Part shown: piece by piece, positions 1 through 9,179 of the stretch | Position numbering within the stretch: position 1 is the first letter of the stretch | How the letters are laid out: every line of letters starts with the position of its first letter | NCBI RefSeq assembly: GCF_002355515.1 | Contig: NZ_AP014809.1 | Coordinates: 1,043,501-1,107,500, forward strand | Source: Methylorubrum populi | GTDB lineage: Bacteria > Pseudomonadota > Alphaproteobacteria > Rhizobiales > Beijerinckiaceae | Direction of reading: 5' to 3' | DNA: 64,000 nt | The notes under the pieces: generated by a model | What the model saw: the letters and a program-made list of their open reading frames with translations, nothing else | Databases searched by the model: none | What the model was told of the DNA's origin: nothing | Position numbers and translations under genes: made by a program

Positions 1-1216
1 ATAGCGAGTGGAGCGTGCGAACGGCAAGCTCCGTGTAGGCGGCGTCGATCAGGACCGAGAACTTGATCTCGGAGGTGGTGATCGCGCGGATGTTGATACC
101 CTTCTGCGCCAGCGCCCGGAAGGCCTTGGCTGCAACGCCCGCATGCGAGCGCATGCCGACGCCGATCGCCGAGACCTTCACGACATCGGTGGCGCCCTCG
201 ATCTGGCCGAACTGGATCGTGTCGCGCTGCGCGTCGAGGATGGCGCGGGAACGCTCGTAATCGGCGGCCGGCACGGTGAAGGTCATGTCGGTGGTGGACT
301 GATCCCCCGAGACAGTCTGGATGATCATGTCGACGTTGATGTTGGCGTCCGCCAGCGGGCCGAAGATCGCCGCGGCGATGCCGGGGCTGTCCTTCACGGC
401 GCGCAGGGTGATCTGCGCCTCGTCCTTCGAGAAGGCGATGCCGGTGATGATCTGCTGTTCCACGATTTGGTCCTCGTCGCAGATGAGGGTGCCCGGCCGC
501 GCGGCATCGGGGGGATCGAAGGAGGAGCGCACCGTGGTCGGCACCCGGTGCACCATGGCGAGCTCGACGGAGCGCACCTGCAGCACCTTGGCGCCCAGCG
601 AGGCCATCTCCAGCATCTCCTCGAAGGTCACGCGCTCCATGCGCTTGGCCTTGGGCACCACGCGGGGATCGGTGGTGTAGACCCCGTCCACGTCGGTGTA
701 GATGTCGCAGCGCTCCGCGCCGATGGCGGCAGCGATGGCGACCGCCGAGGTGTCCGAGCCGCCGCGTCCGAGCGTCGCGATCCGGCCGGTCTCGGCATGG
801 ACGCCCTGGAAGCCGGCGATGACGGCAACCTCGCCGCGCGCGAAGCCGGCGTCGAGATTCTTCGGGTCGATGCCCTCGATCCGGGCCGAACCGTGCGCCT
901 CGGAGGTGTGGATCGGGATCTGCCAGCCCTGCCAGGAGCGGGCCTTGATGCCGTCCTTGTTGAGCGCGATCGCGAGAAGCCCCGAGGTGACCTGCTCGCC
1001 CGAGGCCACGACGGTGTCGTACTCCGCCGCGCCGTAGAGCGGGTCGGCATCCTTGACCCAGCCGACGAGTTCGTTGGTCTTGCCCGACATCGCCGAGACC
1101 ACGACCGCGACCTCGTAGCCGGCCGCGACCTCGCGGGCGACGTGGCGCGCCACGTTGCGGATGCGGTCGACGTTGGCGACGGAGGTGCCGCCGAATTTCA
1201 TCACCAAACGGGGCAT
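1..1216 (-). CDS. lysC: Aspartate kinase, 3' end outside the window
   Basis: Aspartokinase, which phosphorylates aspartate in the first step toward lysine, threonine and methionine. The reverse strand reads MPRLVMKFGGTSVANVD from the ATG at 1216; KFGGTS (residues 7-12) is the family nucleotide/substrate-binding start. Further in are the conserved ASGEQVTSGLLA and TLGRGGSDTSAVA segments, and a C-terminal ACT region (VDMIIQTVSG, then GVGMRSHAGVAAKAF) that normally binds lysine or threonine for feedback control. The frame runs off the left edge with no stop, so the last few residues are missing. The long forward-strand frame across it is a codon-bias shadow. Confidence 0.96.
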   Translation of the reverse strand, partial: MPRLVMKFGGTSVANVDRIRNVARHVAREVAAGYEVAVVVSAMSGKTNELVGWVKDADPLYGAAEYDTVVASGEQVTSGLLAIALNKDGIKARSWQGWQIPIHTSEAHGSARIEGIDPKNLDAGFARGEVAVIAGFQGVHAETGRIATLGRGGSDTSAVAIAAAIGAERCDIYTDVDGVYTTDPRVVPKAKRMERVTFEEMLEMASLGAKVLQVRSVELAMVHRVPTTVRSSFDPPDAARPGTLICDEDQIVEQQIITGIAFSKDEAQITLRAVKDSPGIAAAIFGPLADANINVDMIIQTVSGDQSTTDMTFTVPAADYERSRAILDAQRDTIQFGQIEGATDVVKVSAIGVGMRSHAGVAAKAFRALAQKGINIRAITTSEIKFSVLIDAAYTELAVRTLHSL

Positions 1217-1392
1217 GTCGCGTCCGGTCTGCTCATCTTGTCCCTACGGTGCCGGCCGCGAGGCCGGCGCGCCGCGTCACACGGAAAACAACACGGCGCG
1301 GCTGTACCGGGGATGCGCCCGGCGGGTACAAGGGCCCCCCGGCCGTGTCAATCGGACGGACCGCAGGTTCAAACGATGCGAAAGTGAGCCGG

Positions 1393-2130
1393 ATGACGGG
1401 TGCCTCGATCGACCGGGACGAAGTGGCGCGCTTCGACGCCCTGGCCGCGCGCTGGTGGGACGAGCGCGGGCCGATGGCGGTTCTGCACAAGTTCAATCCG
1501 GTCCGGGTCGGCTACATCCGCGACGAGGCCTGCCGCATCTTCGGCCGCGATCCGGCCGCGCCCTTCCCTCTCAAAGGGCTCAGCGTCATCGACATCGGCT
1601 GCGGCGGCGGCGTGCTGTCGGAGCCGCTCGCCCGGCTCGGCGCGACGGTGACCGGGCTCGACCCGGCGACCGGCAACATCGCGGCCGCCCGTGCCCATGC
1701 GGAAGCCGAAGGCCTGACCATCGATTACCGCGACGAAACCATCGAGGCGGTGGCCGCCCGCGGTGAACGCTTCGACATCGTGCTCGCCATGGAGGTGGTG
1801 GAGCACGTCTCCGACCGCGCCGGTTTCCTGCGCGCCTGCTGCACCACCGTGAAGCCCGGCGGCCTGCTGTTCGCCGCCACCATCAACCGGACGATGCGCT
1901 CCTTCGCCCTCGCCATCGTCGGGGCCGAGTACGTCCTGCGCTGGCTGCCGCGGGGCACCCACGACTGGGACAAGTTCGTGACGCCGCGGGAGCTGTCCGC
2001 CGACATCGCCGCGGGCGGCCTCACCGTCACCGACACCACCGGCGTGGTCTACAATCCGCTCACCGACTCCTGGCGGGCGAGCCGCGACACGGGCGTGAAC
2101 TACATGATCGCGGCCCACCGCTCCGCCTGA
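1393..2130 (+). CDS. ubiG: Ubiquinone biosynthesis O-methyltransferase
   Basis: SAM-dependent methyltransferase that makes both O-methylations in ubiquinone biosynthesis. The 245-residue product starts MTGASIDRDEVARFDALA and has the WWDERGPMAVLHKFNPVR segment typical of UbiG, motif I VIDIGCGGGVLSEPLA for SAM binding, and the post-motif EVVEHV. An in-frame GTG at 1384 could add three residues; the ATG at 1393 was preferred, with no convincing ribosome site for either. It is divergent from lysC, with a leader of about 175 bp between the two starts. Confidence 0.95.
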   Translation: MTGASIDRDEVARFDALAARWWDERGPMAVLHKFNPVRVGYIRDEACRIFGRDPAAPFPLKGLSVIDIGCGGGVLSEPLARLGATVTGLDPATGNIAAARAHAEAEGLTIDYRDETIEAVAARGERFDIVLAMEVVEHVSDRAGFLRACCTTVKPGGLLFAATINRTMRSFALAIVGAEYVLRWLPRGTHDWDKFVTPRELSADIAAGGLTVTDTTGVVYNPLTDSWRASRDTGVNYMIAAHRSA

Positions 2131-2189
2131 ACGAAGCCGAGCGGTGTTCGTTGAGGAATCTCCCGGAACGAGCGGAGACCTTGGCACCC

Positions 2190-2762
2190 ATGCTCGAAAA
2201 GCTGCCGCACGCCCTCGGGAAAGCCCTGTCCGGCGTCAGGGCCGGCGCGGAGAAGGCCGCGTTCCACACCGTCGCGGCGGAGGCCCCCGCGACGCTGCGC
2301 ATCACGAGCGAGGCCTTCGCCGACACCGCGCCGATTCCGGCCCGGTACACCGCGGACGGCGACGGTATCTCGCCGCCGCTCGCCATCGCCGGCGTGCCGG
2401 ACGGGGCCGCCGCCCTGGTCCTGTTCGTGGAGGATCCGGACGCGCCCTCGCCCCACCCCTTCGTCCACCTCATCGCCTGGAACCTGCGGCCCGAGGACCA
2501 GAGTTTTTCCGAGGGCGCGTTCGCGGGCCCGGCGGGCGACGGCGCCCGGCACGATCTCGGCCGCAACTCGTTCCAGAGGGAGGGGTGGCTGCCGCCGGAC
2601 CCGCCGACCGGTCACGGTCCGCACCACTACCTCTTCCAGGTTTTCGCGCTTGCCCGCCCGGCTGAGCTGCCCGCCTCACCGGGTCGCGGCGCCCTGCTCG
2701 AGGCGCTTCAAGGCAACGTGATCGCCAGGGGCCTGCTGACGGGGACCTACGAGCGGACGTGA
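2190..2762 (+). CDS. YbhB/YbcL family (PEBP, Raf-kinase-inhibitor-like) protein
   Basis: Phosphatidylethanolamine-binding-protein fold of about 190 residues. The conserved PEBP elements are visible: the ARYTADGDGISPPLAIAGVP segment, then LVLFVEDPDAPSPHPFVHLIAWNL (the DPDAP ligand-binding motif and the HxxxWNL segment), and GPHHYLFQVFAL near the end. The start at 2190 was chosen over an upstream in-frame codon at 2151 because homology begins after it. The physiological ligand of bacterial members is unknown. It lies 60 bp after ubiG on the same strand and may be cotranscribed. Confidence 0.85.
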   Translation: MLEKLPHALGKALSGVRAGAEKAAFHTVAAEAPATLRITSEAFADTAPIPARYTADGDGISPPLAIAGVPDGAAALVLFVEDPDAPSPHPFVHLIAWNLRPEDQSFSEGAFAGPAGDGARHDLGRNSFQREGWLPPDPPTGHGPHHYLFQVFALARPAELPASPGRGALLEALQGNVIARGLLTGTYERT

Positions 2763-2838
2763 GCGGCTGGGATGAGCGACTTGCGCAGACTGCGCGCGAG
2801 CGGGCATGTCCATCGATGCGATCGCGTGCCATTGATTT

Positions 2839-2864
2839 CCCTCTCCCCGCATGCGGGGAGAGGG
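2839..2864. repeat. 26-bp perfect palindrome (REP-like)
   Basis: A perfect self-complementary sequence centred on GCATGC, with CCCTCTCCCC/GGGGAGAGGG arms, sits between the PEBP gene and the quinone oxidoreductase gene. Palindromes of this type are common dispersed intergenic elements in GC-rich proteobacteria. There is no T-tract, so it is not a classic terminator. Confidence 0.6.
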
Positions 2865-2906
2865 GGATGCGTCACCGGTCACGCGGTTTCAGGGAGACAG
2901 TGCGGA

Positions 2907-3887
2907 ATGAAGGCCCTGGTGTGCAGCCGTCTCGGCGGGCCGGAGGATCTCGCGGTTCAGGAACTGCCCGATCCGGTGCCGGGCCCGGGCGAGGCGCTGG
3001 TGCGGGTGCGGGTCGCCGCGCTGAACTTCTTCGACACGCTAATCATCGCCGGCCGCTATCAGGTGAAGCCGGACCTGCCCTTCTCTCCCGGCGGCGAGGC
3101 CTGCGGCGTGATCGAGGCGCTGGGGCCCGGCGCGGACGGCTTTTCCGTCGGCGACCGCGTGATGGTTCATCTGAGCCACGGCACCGCCCGCGAGCGGATC
3201 GCGGTTCCGGTGAAGCGCCTCGCGCGGGTGCCCGAGGCCGTGTCCGACGAAGTCGCCGCCGGGCTCTCGATCACCTACGGCACCACGCTCCACGCGCTCC
3301 GGGACCGGGCCGACATTCGGCCGGGCGAGACCCTCGTCGTGCTCGGCGCCTCTGGGGGCGTCGGTCTCGCGGCGGTCGAGTTGGGCAAGCTTCTCGGGGC
3401 GCGCGTCATCGCCTGCGCCTCCTCGCCGGAAAAGCTCGAGACCGCCCGCGCCCACGGCGCCGACGACCTCGTCGACTACAAGGCGAACAACCTGCGCGAG
3501 GCACTGCGGCGCCTCACCGGCGAACGGGGCGTCGACGTCGTCTACGACGCGGTCGGCGGAGACCTCGCCGAGCCCGCCATGCGCGCGCTCGGCTGGAAGG
3601 GTCGTTTCCTCGTGATCGGCTTCGCCGCGGGCGAGATCCCGAAATTCCCCCTCAACGTCATCATGCTCAAGGGCATCGATGTGCAGGGCGTCCATTGGGG
3701 CGCCTTCGTCGAGCGCGAACCGGAGGCGCACAGGGCGAACCAAGCCCAGCTGCTGGCCTGGGCGGCGGAGGGCAAGCTGACGGTGAAGGTGCACGGCACC
3801 TATCCGCTCGCGGCCTATGCGGAGGCGCTCGGGGTTCTCGTCCGCCGCGAGGCGGTGGGCAAGGTGTTGCTCGATCTCAGAGGATAG
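2907..3887 (+). CDS. NADPH:quinone oxidoreductase (zinc-independent MDR family)
   Basis: Medium-chain dehydrogenase/reductase of 326 residues that should reduce quinones or activated alkenes with NADPH. The start MKALVCSRLGGPEDLAVQEL at 2907 matches the family N-terminus; the frame stays open upstream but is unsupported. The GROES-like half carries FFDTLIIAGRYQ and FSPGGEACGVIEALG; the Rossmann half carries VVLGASGGVGLAAVELGKLLGARVIA for NADPH. The structural-zinc cysteine cluster of true alcohol dehydrogenases is absent, which fits the quinone oxidoreductase subgroup. A remnant of an unrelated receptor gene begins about 15 bp after its stop. Confidence 0.88.
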   Translation: MKALVCSRLGGPEDLAVQELPDPVPGPGEALVRVRVAALNFFDTLIIAGRYQVKPDLPFSPGGEACGVIEALGPGADGFSVGDRVMVHLSHGTARERIAVPVKRLARVPEAVSDEVAAGLSITYGTTLHALRDRADIRPGETLVVLGASGGVGLAAVELGKLLGARVIACASSPEKLETARAHGADDLVDYKANNLREALRRLTGERGVDVVYDAVGGDLAEPAMRALGWKGRFLVIGFAAGEIPKFPLNVIMLKGIDVQGVHWGAFVEREPEAHRANQAQLLAWAAEGKLTVKVHGTYPLAAYAEALGVLVRREAVGKVLLDLRG

Positions 3888-3901
3888 AATCGCGCTCGAC
3901 C

Positions 3902-4309
3902 GAACGGGGGCGAGGCTTCGCGGTGGTGGCCTCGGAGGTGAAGGCGCTCGCCGCCCAGACGACGCGGGTCACCGACGAGATCACCCGGATCCACGGGGGC
4001 CGGTCAAGCCGTGGCGGCGATCGGCGGCATCGCGGCGCGGATCGCCGAGCTCGATACGGTGTCCGTCTCGGTCACCGGTGCCGTCGGCGAGCAGGGCGCG
4101 GCCACGAACGAGATCGTGCATCGGGTCGGCCGGACCGCGCAGGCCCCCCGCGCCGTGACCGGTCACGTTGCCGAGGTTACGAAGCCCGCCGAACGGACGG
4201 GCTACGCCGCCGACCACGTCCTGCAGGCCGCCTCCGACATGTCGGCCCAGGCCGATCAGCGGCGGCAGGAGGTCGCGCGCTTCCTCGCCGATGTCAGCGG
4301 TCGAGCCGC
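3902..4309 (+). pseudogene. Methyl-accepting chemotaxis protein, C-terminal remnant with frameshift
   Basis: The signalling tip of a chemoreceptor can be read as GRGFAVVASEVKALAAQTTR then VTDEITRI, after which the frame shifts by one base at the G-run near 3995-4000 and continues in the next frame as AVAAIGGIAARIAELDT and later SDMSAQADQRRQEVARFLAD. There is no start codon, ligand domain, membrane segment or HAMP domain, so only the 3' part survives. Its 3' end meets the 3' end of convergent ruvC. Nothing suggests that it is translated. Confidence 0.8.
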
Positions 4310-4863
4310 GCCAGCGCCGCGGCGATGCGGGCCGCACCCGGCCCCCCGCCGGAGGCGACCGCATGGCGGCGGTCGAGGGCGATGGCGCCGCGGTGGCTCG
4401 CATGGGTGATGGCGATGGCGAGCGCGTCGGCGGCGTCGGCGAGCTTGAACTCCGCCTTCGGCAGCAGAAACTTCACCATCGCCTGGATCTGAACCTTCTC
4501 CGCGTGGCCGTTTCCGGCCACCGTCTTCTTCACGAGGTTGGCCGCGTATTCCGACACCGGCAATCCGGCGAGGGCCGGCACCAGCAGGGCCACGGCCCTG
4601 GCATGGCCGAGCTTGAGCGTCGCCTGCGCGTCCTTATTGACGAAGGTCTCCTCGACCGAGACCTCGTCGGGCGTGTGGGTCGTGACGATGCGGGAGAGGC
4701 CCTCGTGCAGCTCGCGCAGGCGCAGCGCCAGGGGCAGGTCGCCGTCCGAGGTGACGACGCCGCAGGCGAGGTAGGACAGCTTGGTGCCTCGTGCCGCGAT
4801 CAATCCCCAGCCGGTGCGGCGCAGGCCGGGATCGATGCCGAGAATGCGGACGTCCGTGGTCAT
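4294..4863 (-). CDS. ruvC: Crossover junction endodeoxyribonuclease RuvC
   Basis: Holliday-junction resolvase of 189 residues. It begins [20 protein letters not shown], where the Asp in GIDPG is the first catalytic acid. [19 protein letters not shown] supplies the next acidic residue and the DNA-contact segment, and [16 protein letters not shown] the C-terminal acidic pair. It resolves junctions handed over by RuvAB. ruvA lies 0.8 kb away on the other strand, separated by yceI; ruvB is not adjacent in this window. Confidence 0.95.
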   Translation of the reverse strand: MTTDVRILGIDPGLRRTGWGLIAARGTKLSYLACGVVTSDGDLPLALRLRELHEGLSRIVTTHTPDEVSVEETFVNKDAQATLKLGHARAVALLVPALAGLPVSEYAANLVKKTVAGNGHAEKVQIQAMVKFLLPKAEFKLADAADALAIAITHASHRGAIALDRRHAVASGGGPGAARIAAALARLDR

Positions 4864-4952
4864 GGCCTCGGCCTCCTTCAAAGCATCGAACCGATACGGT
4901 ACGTACCGTGAACGAAGCCTTGCCGCAAACACGCGCCGCGCCTTACCGACGC

Positions 4953-5582
4953 CTATTGGAGTTTGAACTCGCCCTCCAGACGGAGCGCCACCTCGTCGCC
5001 GAGCAGCGGCAGGAAGGCATTCACGCCGAATTCCGAGCGCTTGATCACCGTCCAGCCATCGAAGCCCACGGAGTAGATCTTGTCGACGGGGTTGACGCCC
5101 GCTTGGTTGAAGGTGGCGTCGAACGAGACCGGCTTCGACACGCCGCGCAGGGTCAGCGTGCCGTTGACCCGTGCCGTGGTCGGGCCCGTCGGCTCGACCG
5201 ATTGGCTCACGAAGGTCGCCTCGGGGAACTTCTCCACATCGAGAAAGTCGGGCTGCTTGAGATGGGCGTTGAGCTTGTCGTTCAGACCATTGGCGCTGCC
5301 GGTGCCGATCTTGATCGAGAGGGTGCTCTTGCCCGGCGCGGCAGGATCGAGGACGAGGTCGCCCGATACCTCGGTGAACTGACCGTAATAGGTCGAGAAG
5401 CCGAGATGGCTGATCGACCACGTGATCTTGCCGTGGGCGGGATCGAGGCGATAACGCCCGGCCTTCACCTGTTTCGGATCCTTGGTCAGGGCCGAGGCGG
5501 CCTCCTGGGCCGGGGCAGCGCCGGGCGCGGCCAGGGCGAAGCCCGCCAGCAGGAGGGCGGCGAGGGCGAGCGTGCGCTTCAT
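4953..5582 (-). CDS. YceI family periplasmic lipid-binding protein
   Basis: Secreted 209-residue protein with a signal peptide ([20 protein letters not shown], cleavage near AQA/AQE) and a YceI lipocalin-like domain. Family landmarks are [20 protein letters not shown] near the start, [13 protein letters not shown] in the middle and [16 protein letters not shown] near the end. YceI proteins bind long-chain isoprenoids in a beta-barrel. It sits between ruvC and ruvA, divergent from ruvA, so it interrupts the usual ruvCAB order. Confidence 0.9.
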   Translation of the reverse strand: MKRTLALAALLLAGFALAAPGAAPAQEAASALTKDPKQVKAGRYRLDPAHGKITWSISHLGFSTYYGQFTEVSGDLVLDPAAPGKSTLSIKIGTGSANGLNDKLNAHLKQPDFLDVEKFPEATFVSQSVEPTGPTTARVNGTLTLRGVSKPVSFDATFNQAGVNPVDKIYSVGFDGWTVIKRSEFGVNAFLPLLGDEVALRLEGEFKLQ

Positions 5583-5669
5583 GCGGTCACCTTGTCGGTT
5601 GTGCCGCCAAGACGGATATGGCCTTAGGCCGAACGCGGCAACGGACCCTTCGAGGATCGACGGTTTCAA

Positions 5670-6296
5670 ATGATCGGCAAGCTCAAGGGGATCGTCGATT
5701 CCTACGGCGAGGATTTCGTGATCCTCGACGTGAACGGCGTCGGCTACGTCGTCCACTGCTCCGCCCGCACCCTGCAGCGCCTGCCCAAGCCCGGCGAGGC
5801 GACGGATCTCGCCATCGAGACGCATGTGCGCGAGGACATGATTCGACTCTACGGCTTCCGCTCGGACGCCGAGCGGGAGTGGTTCCGCTTGCTCCAGACG
5901 GTGCAGGGCGTCGGCACCCGCGTGGCGCTCGGCGTATTGTCGGTGCTGGAGCCGGCCAACCTCGCCACCGCCATCGCCACAGGCGACAAGGGCGCCATCG
6001 CCCGCGCGCCCGGTGTCGGCCCGCGCCTGGCCGCCCGCCTCGTCGCCGAACTGAAGGACAAGGCGCCCGCCTTCGCTCCGGTCGATCCGGCGCTCGTCGC
6101 CCTGACCGGCGCGGTCGAGGACAGAACCGCGCCGCAGCCGGTCGCAGACGCGATCTCGGCCCTGGTCAATCTCGGTTATCCCCAGGTGCAGGCCTCGGCC
6201 GCCATCGCCGCCGCCCTGAAGGGCCTGGGCGACGGGGCCGAGACCGTGGAGGCCAAGACGCTGATCCGGCTCGGGCTGCGGGAACTCGCGCGATAG
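5670..6296 (+). CDS. ruvA: Holliday junction branch migration protein RuvA
   Basis: Tetrameric junction-binding subunit of the RuvAB branch-migration motor, 208 residues. The N-terminus [19 protein letters not shown] is the family oligonucleotide-binding domain. Helix-hairpin-helix motifs are visible as [18 protein letters not shown] and [17 protein letters not shown]. The C-terminal domain III ([19 protein letters not shown]), which touches RuvB, is intact. It is followed by a convergent DUF3572 gene and not by ruvB. Confidence 0.96.
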   Translation: MIGKLKGIVDSYGEDFVILDVNGVGYVVHCSARTLQRLPKPGEATDLAIETHVREDMIRLYGFRSDAEREWFRLLQTVQGVGTRVALGVLSVLEPANLATAIATGDKGAIARAPGVGPRLAARLVAELKDKAPAFAPVDPALVALTGAVEDRTAPQPVADAISALVNLGYPQVQASAAIAAALKGLGDGAETVEAKTLIRLGLRELAR

Positions 6297-6312
6297 GGAG
6301 CGCCCGGACCCC

Positions 6313-6609
6313 TCAGCCGCCCTCGTCGAAGGGCGGCGGCTGCAGGCGCTGCCAAGCCGAGGCGATCCGTTCCGGCTTCACGCCGAGCGCCTCGGCGCAG
6401 GCGAGCAGCGACGGTTCGTCGCTCATCACATGGTCGAGAACGGCGCCGAGGAAGCCGGGATCGTGCAGGCTCTCGCGCAGCGTTCCGGGCTCGAGGCCGC
6501 TCGCGGCGACGAATCGGAAGAGCCGATCCTCGTCGGCGGCGAGCCATCCGAGCACATCGATCGCGAGACGTTCGCTCGCGCCATCACTATGATCAAGTTT
6601 GCGTTTCAT
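6313..6609 (-). CDS. DUF3572 family protein
   Basis: Small 98-residue helical protein of a family found in alphaproteobacteria. The pattern [20 protein letters not shown], then [19 protein letters not shown], is characteristic. The ATG at 6609 was used; a TTG three bases upstream is possible. It is divergent from divK, and this adjacency recurs across the order. No biochemical role is known to me. Confidence 0.82.
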   Translation of the reverse strand: MKRKLDHSDGASERLAIDVLGWLAADEDRLFRFVAASGLEPGTLRESLHDPGFLGAVLDHVMSDEPSLLACAEALGVKPERIASAWQRLQPPPFDEGG

Positions 6610-6686
6610 CAACGAGTGGCAGTTTAAGAGAGTACGAGGGCCGGGCCACGGGGTGGAACGCCATCGCGACCGCGCCGGAGCAGGTC

Positions 6687-7067
6687 ATGAAGAAAACCGT
6701 TCTCATCGTTGAAGACAACGAGCTGAACATGAAGCTCTTCGACGATCTGCTGGAAGCGCACGGCTACGCGACCCTCAAGACCGCCAACGGTATCGAGGCG
6801 ATTGAGCTGGCGCGTGCGCACCACCCAGACTTGATTCTGATGGACATCCAGCTTCCCGAAGTCTCGGGCCTGGAAGTGACAAAATGGCTCAAGGACGACG
6901 ACGACCTTCGTAACATTCCTGTGATCGCTATCACCGCTTTTGCAATGAAAGGCGACGAGGAACGCATTCGTGAAGGGGGTTGCGAGGCTTATTTGTCCAA
7001 GCCGATCTCGGTTGCCAAGTTTTTGGCAACGGTCCGCCGGTACATTGGCGATGACGGCACTCCCTGA
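6687..7067 (+). CDS. divK: Single-domain response regulator DivK
   Basis: Stand-alone receiver domain of 126 residues. The acidic pocket is in LIVEDNE, the phosphoacceptor is Asp53 in [13 protein letters not shown], and the conserved Thr and Lys are in ITAFAMKG and YLSKPIS. In Caulobacter and relatives DivK controls the DivJ/PleC kinases and cell polarity. Here it is followed 56 bp later by pleD, the conserved divK-pleD order. Confidence 0.95.
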   Translation: MKKTVLIVEDNELNMKLFDDLLEAHGYATLKTANGIEAIELARAHHPDLILMDIQLPEVSGLEVTKWLKDDDDLRNIPVIAITAFAMKGDEERIREGGCEAYLSKPISVAKFLATVRRYIGDDGTP

Positions 7068-7122
7068 GACCTCTCCGGACTGAATGCCGTCGCGGTCGTG
7101 AAGGCCGCGCATCGGAGGAACG

Positions 7123-8496
7123 ATGTCCGCTCGCGTCCTGATCGTGGATGATCTCTACCCCAACGTACGGCTGCTCGAGACAAAACTGTCGCTCGAGTAT
7201 TTCGACGTGGTCGTGGCGATGAACGGGCCGGACGCGCTCGCCATCTGCGAGAAGGGCGCCTGCGACGTCGTGCTGCTCGACGTGATGATGCCGGGCATGG
7301 ACGGGTTCGAGGTCTGCCGGCGGCTCAAGTCCAACCCCGCCACGGCCCACCTGCCGGTGGTGATCGTCACCGCCCTCGACCAGCCCGCCGACCGTCTGCG
7401 GGGGCTGGATGCGGGGGCCGACGACTTCCTGACCAAGCCGATCGACGACACCGCGCTGATGACGCGGGTGCGCAGCCTCGTGCGGCTGAAGGCGGTGACC
7501 GACGAGCTGCGCTCGCGCGCCCTAGCGACACGCGAAATCGGTGGTCCCGATCCCTTGATTCTCGCCGCCGCGGATACCGGCGAGGGCGCGCGCATCCTCC
7601 TCGTGGAGGACCGTCCGAGCGCCATCGACCGCATCGGCATGGCCCTGTCCCAGCACCATCAGGTCACCGTGGAGTGCGATCCCCACCGCGCCCTGGTTCA
7701 GGCGCCGGAAGGCGGGTTCGACCTCGCCCTGGTGAGCCTCGACCTCGAAGGATTTGATGGCCTGCGCCTGTGCAGCCAGATCCGCTCGCTGGAGCGGACC
7801 CGCAACATGGCGCTGATCATGATCGGCGAGATGCACGAGCGGGCCCGCATCACCCGCGGCCTCGATTTCGGCGTCAACGACTACCTGCTGCGTCCGGTCG
7901 ACCGCAACGAGCTGATCGCGCGGGTGCGCACCCAGGTGCGGCGGCTGCGCTTCTCGGAGACCCTGCGCGGGGCGCTCCAGGCCTCGATGGAACTCGCGAT
8001 CACCGACGACCTGACCGGCCTGCACAACCGGCGCTACCTCGACCGGCATCTCGGCCCGGTCTTCGGCGAGGCGGCGCTGCAGCAGAAGGGTCTCGCCTGC
8101 CTGCTTCTCGACATCGACCGCTTCAAGTCCATCAACGACACCTACGGACACGAGGCCGGGGACGAGGTGCTGCGCGCTTTCGCCGACCGCATCCGCCAAT
8201 ACGTGCGGCCGATGGACATTCTCGCCCGCTACGGCGGCGAGGAGATCGTGATGGTCGTGCCGGGCGCGGAACTGCCCGATGCCCGCGCCATCGCCGAGCG
8301 CATCCGCGAGCGGATCGAGGCCACGCCCTTCGCCATCGAGGGCGGGACGCGCGATATCGGGGTCACCGTCTCGGTCGGTGTCTCGGTGCGGCGCCCGACC
8401 GATTCAAGCCCGGCCGACCTGCTCAAGCGCGCCGACACCGCCCTCTACCGCGCCAAGTCCTCCGGCCGGAACCGGGTCGAGGCGGCAGCGGCCTAG
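7123..8496 (+). CDS. pleD: PleD-type diguanylate cyclase response regulator
   Basis: Cytoplasmic regulator of 457 residues with the PleD layout of two receivers and a GGDEF domain. The first receiver has Asp53 in VVLLDVMMPGMDG; the second (from about residue 155) has SLDLEGFDGL at the equivalent site. The cyclase domain carries GGEEI at 371-375 and an RxxD inhibitory site, RPMD, at 362-365, so activation by phosphorylation and c-di-GMP feedback inhibition are both expected. Its TAG stop overlaps the first bases of an intergenic palindrome. Confidence 0.95.
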   Translation: MSARVLIVDDLYPNVRLLETKLSLEYFDVVVAMNGPDALAICEKGACDVVLLDVMMPGMDGFEVCRRLKSNPATAHLPVVIVTALDQPADRLRGLDAGADDFLTKPIDDTALMTRVRSLVRLKAVTDELRSRALATREIGGPDPLILAAADTGEGARILLVEDRPSAIDRIGMALSQHHQVTVECDPHRALVQAPEGGFDLALVSLDLEGFDGLRLCSQIRSLERTRNMALIMIGEMHERARITRGLDFGVNDYLLRPVDRNELIARVRTQVRRLRFSETLRGALQASMELAITDDLTGLHNRRYLDRHLGPVFGEAALQQKGLACLLLDIDRFKSINDTYGHEAGDEVLRAFADRIRQYVRPMDILARYGGEEIVMVVPGAELPDARAIAERIRERIEATPFAIEGGTRDIGVTVSVGVSVRRPTDSSPADLLKRADTALYRAKSSGRNRVEAAAA

Positions 8497-8550
8497 AGCA
8501 TCATCCCGAAAGGTGGTGTGCGGCTTTCGGAAAAAGATGGTGCAAAAACA
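8495..8550. repeat. Dispersed palindromic element, copy 1
   Basis: An imperfect hairpin, AGCATCATCCCGAAAG then a short loop then CTTTCGGAAAAAGATGGTGC, begins at the pleD stop codon. Near-identical copies lie at 42,146-42,201 and, more diverged, at 42,213-42,260 and 43,663-43,711. The placement suggests a 3'-end or mRNA-stability element, which is inference. Confidence 0.8.
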
Positions 8551-8602
8551 GATCCCTAGCGCGGTCCGGTCGAATCTTCCGGGTCGGCGAAGCCGGGGGT
8601 CC

Positions 8603-9085
8603 TCAGGCGCCTTCGCGCGCGGGAAGCGGCATTCCGGTCGCGCCAGCCGGCGGAGTGAGACCGAGGAGCCGCGCGATCTCGTCGCCCTCCGCCCCGCCGA
8701 GAAGGTCGGCCAGGGTGTAGCCGTCCAGCACCGCCAGGAAAGCCGCCAGGGCCTCACCCAGGACCCGCCGCAGGCGGCAGGGCGCGGTGATGGCACAGGA
8801 GCCCGCGGCGAAGCACTCGACCAGCGCGAGGTCGTCCTCGGTCGCCCGAACCACCGCGCCGACCACGATCTCGGCCGGCGGCTTGGCGAGGCGCAGGCCG
8901 CCGCCCCGCCCTCGGATCGTCTGAATCAAGCCGAGCCGGCCGAGCTGATGCACCACCTTCGTGAGATGGCTCTCGGAGATCCCGTAGGCCCGGGCGATCT
9001 CGGCGATCGAACTCTGCCGCGGTTCGCGCAAGCCGATATAGATCAGCGTCCGCAGAGCGTAGTCCGTGTAGCGGGTCAGGCGCAT
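8603..9085 (-). CDS. nsrR: Rrf2-family repressor, NsrR type
   Basis: Iron-sulfur transcription regulator of 160 residues. The N-terminus MRLTRYTDYALRTLIYIGL and the winged helix (ISESHLTKVVHQLGRLGLI, then RGRGGGLRLAKPP) are those of Rrf2 proteins. Three cysteines, C91, C97 and C103, with Cx5Cx5C spacing match the [4Fe-4S] ligands of NsrR, which is inactivated by nitric oxide. It is divergent from the flavohemoglobin gene with a matching operator between them, so it should repress hmp and itself. IscR is less likely given the partner gene. Confidence 0.9.
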   Translation of the reverse strand: MRLTRYTDYALRTLIYIGLREPRQSSIAEIARAYGISESHLTKVVHQLGRLGLIQTIRGRGGGLRLAKPPAEIVVGAVVRATEDDLALVECFAAGSCAITAPCRLRRVLGEALAAFLAVLDGYTLADLLGGAEGDEIARLLGLTPPAGATGMPLPAREGA

Positions 9086-9105
9086 GACGGATCCGAAGGG
9101 CTTTT

Positions 9106-9128
9106 AAGGTACATTCCGTTTGCATCTT
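9106..9128. promoter_or_regulatory. Probable NsrR operator between nsrR and hmp
   Basis: A 23-bp imperfect palindrome, left half AAGGTACATTC and right half GTTTGCATCTT around a central C, agrees at 7 of 11 paired positions. It resembles the classic NsrR site built on AAGATGCA half-sites. It lies 21 bp upstream of the nsrR start and about 52 bp before the chosen hmp start, placed to control both. Confidence 0.7.
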
Positions 9129-9179
9129 ATCGCGCGGTGCGGCAAAAGGTTCATGTCGAATGGATCTTTGGATTCGCCC

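Noticed and set aside
8..1387. Long forward-strand open frame over lysC
   Set aside because: Antisense of a clear aspartokinase; GC-rich codon use leaves the opposite strand open.
5670..6612. ruvB expected after ruvA
   Set aside because: The sequence after ruvA is a convergent DUF3572 gene; no RuvB motif found in the window.
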